The translations under genes and the position numbers were made by a program. This document shows, one piece after another, positions 1 to 8,700 of a DNA stretch of 64,000 bases; the first letter of the stretch is position 1; each line of letters opens with the position of its first letter. The notes beneath the pieces are model-generated. The model did not search any database, was not told where the DNA came from, and worked only from the letters and a program-made list of their open reading frames with translations. The stretch is from an uncultured Clostridia bacterium (lineage in GTDB: Bacteria > Bacillota > Clostridia > Christensenellales > Borkfalkiaceae). Location: contig CANRND010000006.1 in the NCBI GenBank assembly GCA_947631905.1, positions 22,653 through 86,652 of the forward strand, read 5' to 3'.

Positions 1-181
1 TCACAAGCCCCGCGCCGCCGCCGAAAGGATAGTCGTCGCACTTTTTCTGCTTGTTTTCGGTGTAGTCGCGGATGTTCACCGTTTCGATGGTGAGCTTCCC
101 CTCTTTCACCCCCCTGCCGACAATACTGCCGAACAGCGGCGCAAACATCTCGGGAAAGAGGGTGAGAATGGTGATCTTCAT
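1..181 (-). CDS. trmD: tRNA (guanine-N1)-methyltransferase, N-terminal fragment
   Basis: This is the first 60 codons of a gene that runs off the left edge. The translation begins [13 protein letters not shown] and reaches the TrmD signature [10 protein letters not shown], part of the S-adenosylmethionine-binding knot region. TrmD methylates G37 of tRNAs and so prevents frameshifting. The start ATG overlaps the TGA stop of rimM by four bases (ATGA), which indicates translational coupling and an operon with rimM and tmk. The gene order rimM-trmD is standard in bacteria. The C-terminal part is not visible, so integrity cannot be judged. Confidence 0.93.
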   Translation of the reverse strand, partial: MKITILTLFPEMFAPLFGSIVGRGVKEGKLTIETVNIRDYTENKQKKCDDYPFGGGAGLV

Positions 182-678
182 AAAACGGCCACCTCTTTGA
201 AACGTTTTTCGTCGACCGTAATGCGTTTTGCGGAAACGTCGATCTCCGTGATCACCCCTTTCACGGCGGGGAAAAGCACTTCTTTCCCGTCCATATCGAC
301 GGTATAAATATCCGTCGCCGCATGGCGGATGTCCGTGAGAACGCCGAGCCTTGCGCCTGCGTCCGAAAAGACCTCGCACCCCAGAAGATCGGCGATATAG
401 TACCTGCCCTCGCCGGGGTCGGGCGCTTCCTCGCGGGGGATGGTGAGTTCCTTGCCGCGCAGAAGTTCGGCGGCGTTGCGGTCGGGTACTCCTTTCAGCC
501 CGAGGAACACCGCGTCCGCGCCGAAGCGCACGGAGAGAATTTTCACCTCTTCGCCGTCGATGAACACCCGCTTTAAGCCCCGAAAGCTCTCCGCGCCGTC
601 CGTGTACGGCTTTACTTTTACTTCGCCGCGGATGCCTTGCGGCTTTACGATGAGACCGACCGTGAGATTTTTTTCCAT
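178..678 (-). CDS. rimM: ribosome maturation factor RimM
   Basis: This 166-residue protein has the usual RimM length. It begins [20 protein letters not shown], with the typical N-terminal G-x-x-x-K-P-x-G-I-x-G-E-V pattern of the beta-barrel domain. The PRC-barrel half follows, with [12 protein letters not shown] near residue 93. RimM binds S19 and helps mature the 30S head. The start lies one base after the tmk stop, and the stop overlaps the trmD start. The three genes therefore look like one transcript (tmk-rimM-trmD). Confidence 0.95.
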   Translation of the reverse strand: MEKNLTVGLIVKPQGIRGEVKVKPYTDGAESFRGLKRVFIDGEEVKILSVRFGADAVFLGLKGVPDRNAAELLRGKELTIPREEAPDPGEGRYYIADLLGCEVFSDAGARLGVLTDIRHAATDIYTVDMDGKEVLFPAVKGVITEIDVSAKRITVDEKRFKEVAVL

Positions 679-679
679 A

Positions 680-1306
680 TCAGAACCCGAACGCTCCGTC
701 GATAATGCGGCGGATATTCGCCTGCGTTGTCTCCTTATCTTTTTCGCTAAGCACGACGGCGACCTTTTCCCGTTCTTTGAACCGCTCGAACAGCGCGAAA
801 TAGTTCTCGCGGATGAGCTTTTGCTTTTCGAGCGTCTCGTAACGCTCTTTCTCGCTGCGGCGGGCGACCCGCCCCATCGCCTCCTCGGGCGAAAGGTCGA
901 TGAAGATCGTAAGGTCGGGCGTGATCGCCTCCATCGCGGGAGTGTTGAGCGAGATCACCCATTCGAGCGGAACAAACCCGCCGTTGTAGGCAAAAGATGA
1001 AAAATAGAACCGGTCGCACAGAACGGTAACGCCCTCCCCGAGCTTTTGCAGGATCCCGTTGGAGCGGTTGCGGATGTGATCGAGCCTGTCCGCCGCAAAC
1101 ATTGCCGCGATCGTATATTCATCCGTCGCAACCCTGCCCGTCAGGCAGGAATGGATGAGCGAACCGAACGGAGAATCGGTCGGCTCGCGGGTGAGAAAGA
1201 CTTCCTCGCCCTTGCTTTCGAGATAATTTGCGAGGAGTTTGAGCTGGGTGCTTTTGCCGCTCCCGTCGCAACCCTCGAATACGATAAATTTCCCTTTTGT
1301 ACTCAT
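680..1306 (-). CDS. tmk: thymidylate kinase
   Basis: This 208-residue P-loop kinase converts dTMP to dTDP with ATP. The Walker A motif FEGCDGSGKST is near residues 10-20 and the DR(F/Y) motif CDRFYFSS is near residue 97. The TREPT segment near residue 40 is typical of TMPK. The length matches the family. It is probably the first gene of the tmk-rimM-trmD unit. The ATG at 1306 is only about 8 bases after a consensus -10 box, so the mRNA may be leaderless. No Shine-Dalgarno sequence is visible in front of it, which fits that idea. Confidence 0.95.
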   Translation of the reverse strand: MSTKGKFIVFEGCDGSGKSTQLKLLANYLESKGEEVFLTREPTDSPFGSLIHSCLTGRVATDEYTIAAMFAADRLDHIRNRSNGILQKLGEGVTVLCDRFYFSSFAYNGGFVPLEWVISLNTPAMEAITPDLTIFIDLSPEEAMGRVARRSEKERYETLEKQKLIRENYFALFERFKEREKVAVVLSEKDKETTQANIRRIIDGAFGF

Positions 1307-1314
1307 ACGGAAAA

Positions 1315-1343
1315 ATTATAGCAAAATTTAAGAAGTTTGTCAA
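1315..1343 (-). promoter_or_regulatory. consensus promoter of tmk, predicted leaderless transcript
   Basis: On the minus strand TTGACA (1343-1338) and TATAAT (1320-1315) are separated by exactly 17 bases, a perfect sigma-A promoter. The tmk ATG starts at 1306. A start site 6-7 bases past the -10 would fall at or next to the ATG, leaving no room for a ribosome binding site. Confidence 0.8.
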
Positions 1344-1355
1344 ACGGAAAATGCG

Positions 1356-1393
1356 CGCGGCGGGCGGTTCCAAAAGCGGAACCGCCCGCCGCG
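1356..1393. terminator. intrinsic terminator between XRE gene and tmk
   Basis: A perfect 16-bp inverted repeat (1356-1371 with 1378-1393) has a six-base loop. It is flanked by a T-rich run on the plus strand and by CATTTT on the minus strand. It can work in both directions. On the minus strand it would stop XRE transcripts before the tmk promoter. Confidence 0.8.
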
Positions 1394-1469
1394 TTTCTTT
1401 TTCTTCCAAAATCAGCTCCTACGCCCAACGAAACGCAAGATAAAAGAAAGCGGGGCCATGCCCCGCCCG

Positions 1470-1715
1470 TCATTCTATTTCGAGATTGTCAAAATCAAAA
1501 ACAGGGTCGTCAAAAAAATCCGCAACGGAAACGCCGAGCGCCCGAATGATCAAAGCCATCGTCTTGAAGTTGGAGGCCTTTGTCTTGCCATGCAAAATAT
1601 AATTCATCGTGCTTGGATAAATGCTCGTTTCCTGCGTGATTTTATATTGCGTGATCTTCTTTTCTTTCATGATCGCTTTTACTCTGGCCGCAAACGCTTC
1701 ATTTAATGTCATCAT
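1470..1715 (-). CDS. XRE-family helix-turn-helix regulator
   Basis: This 81-residue protein is one compact HTH_3/XRE DNA-binding domain. It contains KKITQYKITQETSIYPSTMN (turn and recognition helix, about residues 19-38) followed by the typical NFKTMALIIRALGVSVADFF. An acidic tail ends the protein. It is divergent from the SLOG gene at 1863. The 147-bp intergenic region holds three copies of a 13-bp motif, so autoregulation and repression of the neighbour are likely. Length and layout resemble small phage-type or toxin-locus repressors. The target is inferred. Confidence 0.85.
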   Translation of the reverse strand: MMTLNEAFAARVKAIMKEKKITQYKITQETSIYPSTMNYILHGKTKASNFKTMALIIRALGVSVADFFDDPVFDFDNLEIE

Positions 1716-1734
1716 TATCGGTATTGCTCCAAAT

Positions 1735-1850
1735 GTTCGATTTATACTAAATACATTTTCTCATAAATATTATTTTTACTAATTAGTATATTTCGATAAA
1801 ACGCTTGCAATACACTTGATTTATGCTATAATAGGTAGTATAAATCGAAC
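1735..1850. promoter_or_regulatory. operator array between XRE regulator and SLOG gene
   Basis: The motif TAGTATA(A/T)(A/T)TCGA occurs three times: minus strand 1749-1737, plus strand 1784-1796 and plus strand 1836-1848. The outer two copies form a perfect 15-bp inverted repeat (1735-1749 and 1836-1850). The middle copy is part of the palindrome TACTAATTAGTA (1777-1788). The two plus-strand copies are 52 bp apart, about five helical turns, so bound repressors would face the same side. The third copy overlaps the expected start of the rightward transcript. Confidence 0.75.
1805..1832 (+). promoter_or_regulatory. promoter of the SLOG gene
   Basis: TTGCAA (1805-1810) and a perfect TATAAT (1827-1832) are 16 bp apart. 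The start site would be near 1839, inside the third operator copy. A GGTGAG ribosome binding site follows just before the ATG at 1863. Confidence 0.75.
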
Positions 1851-1862
1851 TAACGGTGAGCT

Positions 1863-2287
1863 ATGGTATCTGCAACGTTTTTCGGACATCGGAATTTCGA
1901 CTATTCCCCGTATCGGCATAAGATACGGGCGATCATGACCGACCTCATCCAAAATCACGGCGTCGAAGAATTTTTGAGCGGCTTCCGCGGAAACTTCGAC
2001 AAGCTGTGCGCCGAAACGGTATTCGATTTGAAATCGCGCTTCCCCGCCGTGAAAAATATCATGGTTTTGTCTTACCTTGCCCCCCGCTTCGTTCTTCCCA
2101 AATTTTTTATTTGCTTGAAAAAAGCGTCCCCCCGCAATTTGCCATTTCCTATACGAACCGTGAGATGATATTAAAGGCCGATTTTATCATCTCGGGCGTT
2201 TTCTCTCATTTCGGCGGAGCCTATTCCGCGTGCAAATTCGCCCGACAAAAGAAAAAAATGATCCTCGATATTTTCGAGGACCGTTAG
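1863..2287 (+). pseudogene. SLOG-fold (DUF1273/YpsA-like) protein, frameshifted
   Basis: The first frame (from ATG 1863) encodes MVSATFFGHRNFDYSPYRHK and continues to VLSYLAP, typical of the DUF1273 SLOG family: FFGHR at the start, a G-x-x-G-x-F-D segment, then hydrophobic strands. The rest of the domain, with PQFAISYTNREMILKADF and FGGAYSACKFARQKKKMI, is in another frame up to 2287. Neither frame alone makes the whole fold. The shift lies near the CCCCCC run at about 2083-2088 or the T6 run just after it. It is either a disabled gene, a sequencing error in a homopolymer, or phase-variable slippage. The intact product would be about 140 residues. Confidence 0.75.
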
Positions 2288-2307
2288 CACAGATTAAAAA
2301 TTTAGTT

Positions 2308-2354
2308 GCCCCCCTCCCCTACCCCCTCCCCCGCGCGAAACGCGCGGGGGAGGG
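2308..2354. repeat. C/G-rich palindromic repeat, copy a
   Basis: A pyrimidine-rich lead (CCCCTCCCCTACCCC) is followed by a perfect 14-bp hairpin (2324-2337 with 2341-2354) with an AAA loop. The same arrangement occurs at about 3613-3655, 10790-10825 (decayed) and 16814-16857. There is no T run after the hairpin, so it is not a standard terminator. It lies between convergent gene ends and looks like a REP-type element. Confidence 0.75.
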
Positions 2355-2398
2355 TGGCATGGCGTAGCCATGACGGGCGGGGGTGTATCATTCCCCCC

Positions 2399-3400
2399 TC
2401 ACTTCACCCACTCTTTGAACGCTTTGAACGCCGAGGGCAGAGCGTAATTTTCCCGCATTTCTTCGGGCGTGACCCAGAGAAATTGCGGAAAGAACGCTTC
2501 CGCTTCGATAAGATACCCCGTCATCTCCCACTCCACATGGGTGAAGATGTGTTTCGCCCCTTTTTCGGCGAGAATTTTTCCGTAAGTTGCGGCCGCGTTC
2601 TCCGTTCCGTTCGGAAATTCCCACAGCCGCGCCAGAAGCCCCCGCTCTTCCCGTTGGCGCAGGGCAAATTTCCCCTCTTTTTTCAGAACGTACACAAAAA
2701 TGCGCTCCGCTTTCCGCGCCTTTTTTTCGCTCCGGACGGGGAACTCCTCCTCTCTGCCCGCAAGATGCGCGGCGCATATAGTTTGCCACGGGCAAAGCGA
2801 ACACATCGGCTCCCCGTTGGGCATGCACACGATCGCCCCGAGTTCCATGAGCGATTGGCAAAATTCCCCCGCCTCTTTGGGATAAACTTCCCGCAAAAGG
2901 CGCGAAAACGCCATACGGGTGGACATTTCGTCGATGTTCCTTTCGTCCGCAAGCAGACGGGTGAGAACGCGAAGCACGTTTCCGTCTACGGCGGGACAGG
3001 GAAGATCGTAGGCGATGGAGCAAATCGCGCCCGCGGTGTAGTCCCCCACGCCGGGGAGAGAACGCACCCCCGCAAAGTCGCGCGGGAAGCCCTTTTCCGC
3101 GATGAGTTTTGCCGCCTTGTGCAGGTTGCGCGCGCGGGAATAGTAGCCGAGGCCCTCCCACGCCTTTAACACTTCCTCTTCGGAGGCATTTGCCAACGTT
3201 TCGGCATTGGGAAATTTTTCGAGAAAAGCGGTATAGTAGCCCTTTACCGCTTCGACGCGGGTCTGTTGGAGCATGATCTCGGAGACCCAAATTTTGTATG
3301 GGTCGCGCGTACCCCGCCACGGGAGTTCCCGTTTATGAACGCCGTACCACTCTAAGAGCGGCGGCACGGCGTTTTTTAATACCTGTATTTCATTTTGCAT
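2399..3400 (-). CDS. mutY: A/G-specific adenine DNA glycosylase
   Basis: The protein removes adenine mispaired with 8-oxoguanine. From MQNEIQVLK the protein is 333 residues. It shows ELPWRGTRDPYKIWVSEIML with the catalytic Glu in SEIMLQQT, and the helix-hairpin-helix LPGVGDYTAGAI followed by the catalytic Asp in AVDGNV. The 4Fe-4S cluster ligands follow as C-x6-C-x2-C-x5-C (CMPNGEPMCSLCPWQTIC). A NUDIX-like C-terminal domain ends the protein. The open frame extends upstream to a GTG inside an intergenic repeat, so the ATG at 3400 is preferred. It is the last gene in the long minus-strand run that starts with purE. Confidence 0.93.
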   Translation of the reverse strand: MQNEIQVLKNAVPPLLEWYGVHKRELPWRGTRDPYKIWVSEIMLQQTRVEAVKGYYTAFLEKFPNAETLANASEEEVLKAWEGLGYYSRARNLHKAAKLIAEKGFPRDFAGVRSLPGVGDYTAGAICSIAYDLPCPAVDGNVLRVLTRLLADERNIDEMSTRMAFSRLLREVYPKEAGEFCQSLMELGAIVCMPNGEPMCSLCPWQTICAAHLAGREEEFPVRSEKKARKAERIFVYVLKKEGKFALRQREERGLLARLWEFPNGTENAAATYGKILAEKGAKHIFTHVEWEMTGYLIEAEAFFPQFLWVTPEEMRENYALPSAFKAFKEWVK

Positions 3401-3442
3401 AATGGAAAGTGTTTGCGATGGTGGGTGACGTTCTAAAATCAC

Positions 3443-3655
3443 GTCATTCCGAGCCTTGTCGAGGAATGGCCTTATTTATAATGCGGACACCCTTCGACTG
3501 CGCTACTTCGTCGCTACGCTCCTCGTGCCGCCCTTAGGCAACATAGAACGTGCGGGCGGGGCAGGGTGACGTAATTTAGGCGGGGCAGGGTGACATAATT
3601 AGAACAAAGGACACCCTCCCCTACCCCTCCCCCGCGCAAAAAGCGCGGGGGAGGG
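3443..3655. repeat. intergenic repeat cluster (mutY/fhs gap)
   Basis: The gap holds a copy of the GTCATT(T/C)CGAGC...GTCGAG inverted motif (about 3443-3472) and a segment with GCCCTTAGGC. It also holds a duplicated GGCGGGGCAGGGTGAC unit at about 3553-3595. A perfect 13-bp C/G palindrome (3625-3637 with 3643-3655) sits 12 bp from the fhs stop. No gene is visible. Confidence 0.65.
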
Positions 3656-3666
3656 CAAGAAAATTC

Positions 3667-5331
3667 TTAAAACAGTCCCGAGATCACGCCGTTCTCGTCC
3701 ACGTCGATCTTCTCCGCGGCGGGAACTTTGGGAAGCCCCGGCATCGTCAGAATATTCCCCGTGAGCGCGACCACAAACCCCGCGCCCGCAGAAATCTTCA
3801 CCTGCCGCACCGTCACCGTAAAGCCGCGCGGCGCACCGAGCTTTGTTGCGTCGTCCGAGAAAGAATACTGCGTCTTTGCCATGCAGACGGGAGTATTGCC
3901 GAAGCCGAGTTTTTCGAGCCGCGCGATCTCCGCCTCCGCCTCGGGCGTATAGGCAACGTCTTTCCCGCCGTAAATTTTGGTGACGATCGCCTCAATCTTC
4001 TCCTTGATGGGAAGCGTTTCGTCGTAGCAGAACTTGAAATCGCTCTTCTCGTTGCAGAGGCGCACGACCTCGCGGGCGAGTTCTTCGCCCCCCTTGCCGC
4101 CCTCCGCCCAGACGGTGGAAAGACATACGTTTACGCCGAGTTCTTTACAGCGTTCGATGACGAGGGCGATCTCCGCGTCCGTATCGGTGGGGAAGCGGTT
4201 GACCGCGACGACCGCGGGCAACCCGTACACGTTTTTGATGTTGGAGACGTGGCGCAAAAGGTTGGGAAGCCCCTCTTGAAGCGCCGCGAGATTTTCTGAG
4301 GAAAGTTCGGTTTTTGCGGCCCCGCCGTGCATTTTGAGGGCGCGCACCGTGGCGACAACGACGACCGCGCTCGGCTTTAAGCCCGCAAAGCGGCACTTGA
4401 TGTCGAGGAATTTCTCCGCGCCGAGGTCCGCGCCGAAGCCCGCCTCGGTGACAACGTAATCGCCGAGCTTTAACGCCGTTTTGGTGGCTACGACGGAATT
4501 GCAACCGTGCGCGATGTTGGCGAACGGCCCGCCGTGTACAAACGCGGGAGTTCCTTCCAACGTCTGCACAAGGTTGGGTTTTAACGCGTCTTTGAGAAGA
4601 GCGCACATTGCCCCCGCCGCTTTGAGGTCGCCCGCCGTAACGGGTTCTCCCTCTTTGGTATAACCCACGATGATGCGGGAAAGGCGGGCTTTGAGATCGC
4701 TCAAAGAAGTGGCAAGGCACAAAACCGCCATGACTTCGCTCGCCACCGTGATGTCGTAGCCGTCCTTGCGCGGCACGCCGTTCTTGCCGCCGCCGAGGCC
4801 GTCCTCGATGAAGCGGAGCTGGCGGTCGTTCATATCCACGCAACGGCGGAGGGTGATGCGCTCGGGGTCGATCCCGAGTTCATTCCCCTGGAAGATGTGA
4901 TTGTCGAGCATGGCGCAGAGGAGATTGTTCGCCGCGCCGATCGCGTGGAAATCTCCCGTGAAATGGAGGTTGATGTCCTCCATCGGCACGACCTGCGCAT
5001 AGCCGCCGCCCGCAGCTCCCCCCTTTACGCCGAACACAGGGCCGAGAGAGGGTTCGCGGAGAGCCACGACGACGTTTTTGCCGATGCGGGAAAGCCCGTC
5101 CGCAAGGCCGATGGTGGTGGTCGTCTTGCCCTCGCCCGCAGGAGTGGGCGTGATCGCCGTTACGAGAACGAGCTTACCGTTTTTGCCCGCGCGCTCCATA
5201 ACGCCGAGCGAGACTTTCGCCTTGTTCTTGCCGTAATACTCGATGTCGTCCTCCGAAAGGCCTGCCTTTGCCGCGACGTCCCGGATGTGGAGCAGTTTCG
5301 CTTCCTGCGCGATTTCAATGTCGGTTTTCAA
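3667..5331 (-). CDS. fhs: formate--tetrahydrofolate ligase
   Basis: This enzyme makes 10-formyl-THF from formate, THF and ATP. The 554-residue length is typical. The ATP site is [20 protein letters not shown] near residues 60-80. Other signatures are [27 protein letters not shown] (about 115-142) and [13 protein letters not shown]. It lies downstream of purL in the same direction with a 433-bp repeat-filled gap. The context is functional: 10-formyl-THF is the formyl donor for PurN and the AICAR formyltransferase encoded upstream. Confidence 0.96.
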   Translation of the reverse strand: MKTDIEIAQEAKLLHIRDVAAKAGLSEDDIEYYGKNKAKVSLGVMERAGKNGKLVLVTAITPTPAGEGKTTTTIGLADGLSRIGKNVVVALREPSLGPVFGVKGGAAGGGYAQVVPMEDINLHFTGDFHAIGAANNLLCAMLDNHIFQGNELGIDPERITLRRCVDMNDRQLRFIEDGLGGGKNGVPRKDGYDITVASEVMAVLCLATSLSDLKARLSRIIVGYTKEGEPVTAGDLKAAGAMCALLKDALKPNLVQTLEGTPAFVHGGPFANIAHGCNSVVATKTALKLGDYVVTEAGFGADLGAEKFLDIKCRFAGLKPSAVVVVATVRALKMHGGAAKTELSSENLAALQEGLPNLLRHVSNIKNVYGLPAVVAVNRFPTDTDAEIALVIERCKELGVNVCLSTVWAEGGKGGEELAREVVRLCNEKSDFKFCYDETLPIKEKIEAIVTKIYGGKDVAYTPEAEAEIARLEKLGFGNTPVCMAKTQYSFSDDATKLGAPRGFTVTVRQVKISAGAGFVVALTGNILTMPGLPKVPAAEKIDVDENGVISGLF

Positions 5332-5764
5332 TGTATTGTCTCCTGTTAAGATTTATTGCTGAATAGATGTGGGTAGTAGCTTCCTGCAACCGCACTATCC
5401 TTATTTTGTCATTTCGCCCAAGCACAGCGCGTGGAAATCTCAAAATAAGGTAGAGATTTCTCGACTACGGCTTACGCCTCCGCTCGAAATGACATTTCAG
5501 GATACTTCGCGCAGGGCAAAATGACATTTAAGAATACTTGCCTTAGGCGGAATTTACTTCCGCCGTGGGCGACCCAATTTGCCGCATACCTGCGGCTTAT
5601 TGTCCGATGAAACGAACGAGAGGACAACTAAGTTAAACCGCGGGTGTAGGTTTCCTCGTCCGATTCTTTTCCGATGGAATAGTTCGCTTAAAACCTGGGG
5701 ATACACTCGACTTCGCGCTTCGCGCTCCGCTCGGTATGACAACGAGGAAAAAAATCGGACGAAA
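5332..5764. repeat. intergenic repeat mosaic between purL and fhs
   Basis: This 433-bp gap has no credible gene. It contains a copy of the GAGATTTCTCGAC...CGAAATGAC inverted motif (about 5448-5492). From 5536 to about 5697 there is a composite repeat that starts GCCTTAGGCGGAATTTACTT and runs through TTGTCCGATGAAACGAA to TTTCCTCG. The same composite recurs at 10957-11291 and 15031-15304. Short remnants of other dispersed repeats follow up to the purL stop. Confidence 0.65.
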
Positions 5765-8700
5765 TTATTTGAAGTATCTTACCGCGCTTTCGAACAGCTT
5801 CATATCGTAGTTGCCGAAGACGTTTTGATACAGTCCCGCGCCCTTGCGTTCGGCGTGGCCCATTTTGCCGAAAATTCTTCCGTCGGGTGAGAGAATGCCC
5901 TCGACTGCCTGCATACTGCCGTTGGGATTAAAGCGCACGTCCATTGTGGGATTGCCTTTGAGATCGACGTATTGCGTCATGATCTGCCCTTTTGCCGCAA
6001 GCTCTTTGATAAGGCCGCTTTCCGCAACAAACTTCCCCTCGCCGTGGGAAATGGGTACGGAGTACACTTCCCCGACGTTTACGCCCGAAAGCCACGGGGA
6101 GTTGACGGAACTCACCCGCACCTGCACGATGCGCGACTGGTGCCGCCCGATCGTGTTATAGGTGAGCGTGGGACAGTTTTCGTCCGTCTCCACGATCTTT
6201 CCGTATGGCACAAGTCCCAATTTGATGAGCGCCTGGAAACCGTTGCAGATGCCGCCCATGAGTCCCGAACGGACGTTGAGCAAGCCCTCGACCTCGTACT
6301 TCGCTTCTGGGTTGCGGAAGAACGCCGTAATGAACTTCCCCGAGCCGTCGGGTTCGTCGCCGCCCGAAAAGCCGCCCGGGATGAACACGATCTCCGAGTA
6401 TTTGCAGAGCTTTGCAAATTCCTCCACCGAACGCGCCACCTCTTCCGCCGTGTTGTTGCGCACGACGAACACCGTTGCTTTTGCGCCCGCGTCCTCGAAC
6501 GCTTTCGCCGTATCGTACTCGCAGTTGGTCCCCGGGAACACGGGGATCAGCACGCGCGGACGGGTATAGCGGACGTCGGGAACGAGAACGCTGCGTCGCG
6601 GATAGGTAAACTTTTCCGCCCTTTCCTCGGGTGCGGGAATGTTGCACGGATACACCGCTTCGAGCTTGTTTTCATAGACCGTTTGCAGTTCCGCAAGGGA
6701 AACGCGCTCCCCGCCGCGGGAAATGCAGGCTTCCTGCGTCGTTTCGCCGAGCGGCGTTCCCGCTTTACAGGGAGCGGAAAGTTCGAGGACAAACGCGCCG
6801 TAAGAGTAGCCGAAAATGCGGCCCATGCCGACGGTTTCACGGTATCTGAACCCGATCCCGTTGCCGAGGCAGGCTTTCAGAACGCCTTCCGCAACGCCGC
6901 CGTAGACGGGCGTGAACGCCGAGCAGACTTTCCCCTCCCGCATGAGGCGGGTGACGGTGGCAAACGTTTCGAGCAGGGAGGACGGCACGGGCAAGCCTGT
7001 TTCGTCGTATTCGGGCGCGAGCAGAACGACCTCATGCCCCGCCGCCTTAAATTCGGACGAGACGACCTTTCCCGTCGTCACAGCAAAGGAGACGAGGGTG
7101 GGAGGAACGTCGATGTGTTCGAACGTGCCGCTCATGGAGTCCTTTCCGCCGATCGCCGCAACTCCGAGGTCGAGTTGCGCTTTGAACGCGCCGAGCAGGG
7201 CGGCAAGGGGCTGTCCCCAACGCTTGGGGTCCTTTTGCGGCTTCAAAAAGTATTCCTGAAAACTCAGATACACATCCCCGAAACTTGCGCCCGTCGCAAC
7301 GAGTTTGGAGAGGCTCTCCACGACCGCGAGGTAGGCGCCGTGATAGGGACTTTTTTCGGCGACGTACGGGTTCCCGCCCCATGACATGTAGGAGACGGTA
7401 TCCGTATGCCCCTTTTCCACCGAGACGAGGTGTACCATTGCCTGCGGGGGAGTCATCTGGTATTTGCCGCCGAACGGCATGAGGACGGTCCCCGCGCCGA
7501 TCGTGGAATCGAACCGCTCCGAAAGCCCGCGCTTACTGCACACGTTGAGATCGCCCGCGAGCGAAATGTGACCCTGTGTGAAGTTTTCGGGAAGTTCCCT
7601 TTGATAATTCCGATATTTTTCGGGCGCGACAAAGACGTGCTTCTCCGCGCCGTTGCTGTTCAAAAATTCCCGCGAGACGTCCACGATCGTTTTGCCGTTC
7701 CACATCATTTTGAGTCGGGGCTTTTTTGTGACGGTCGCAACCACGGTCGCTTCGAGGTTCTCCTCCGCCGCGAGTTCGATAAAGCGGGAAACTTTCTCCG
7801 CCTCCACGACGACCGCCATGCGCTCCTGCGATTCCGAAATGGCAAGCTCGGTGCCGTCGAGACCGTCGTACTTTTTGGGAACGAGGTCCAAATCGATCTC
7901 CAACCCGTCGGCAAGTTCCCCGATCGCCACGGACACGCCGCCCGCGCCGAAGTCGTTGCAACGCTTGATGAGGAGGGTGGCCTCACGGTTGCGGAAGAGC
8001 CGTTGGAGTTTCCGCTCCTCAGGCGCGTTTCCCTTCTGCACTTCCGCGCCGCAACGCGAAAGAGATTCGAGCGTGTGCGACTTGCTGGAACCCGTCGCGC
8101 CGCCGCAGCCGTCTCTGCCCGTCCTGCCGCCGAGCAGGATCACTTTGTCGCCGGGGGCGGGAACTTCCCTTCTGACGTTCCCGGCGGGAGCCGCCGCGAT
8201 GACCGCGCCGATTTCGAGCCGCTTTGCGGTGTATCCCTCGTGATAGATCTCATCCACCTGCCCCGTGGCAAGCCCGATCTGGTTGCCGTAGGAAGAATAG
8301 CCCGCCGCCGCGGTCGTCACGATCTTGCGCTGGGGGAGCTTCCCTTGCATCGTCTCCGAAACGGGTTTTAAGGGGTCGCCCGCGCCCGTCACGCGCATTG
8401 CGGCATAGACGTAGCTCCTGCCCGAGAGCGGATCGCGGATCGCCCCGCCGATGCAGGTGGCGGCGCCGCCGAACGGCTCGATCTCCGTGGGATGGTTGTG
8501 CGTTTCGTTTTTGAAAAGGAGGAGCCAGTCCTCGTCTTTTCCGTCCACGTTTACCTTGATCTTCACCGTGCAGGCGTTGATCTCCTCGCTCTCGTCGAGC
8601 TTTTCGAGAAGCCCGCGCTTTTTGAGAACTTTCGCGGCGATCGTACCGACGTCCATCAAATTGATCGGCTTTGTGCGGTCCAGCTCCTTGCGGGCCGCAA

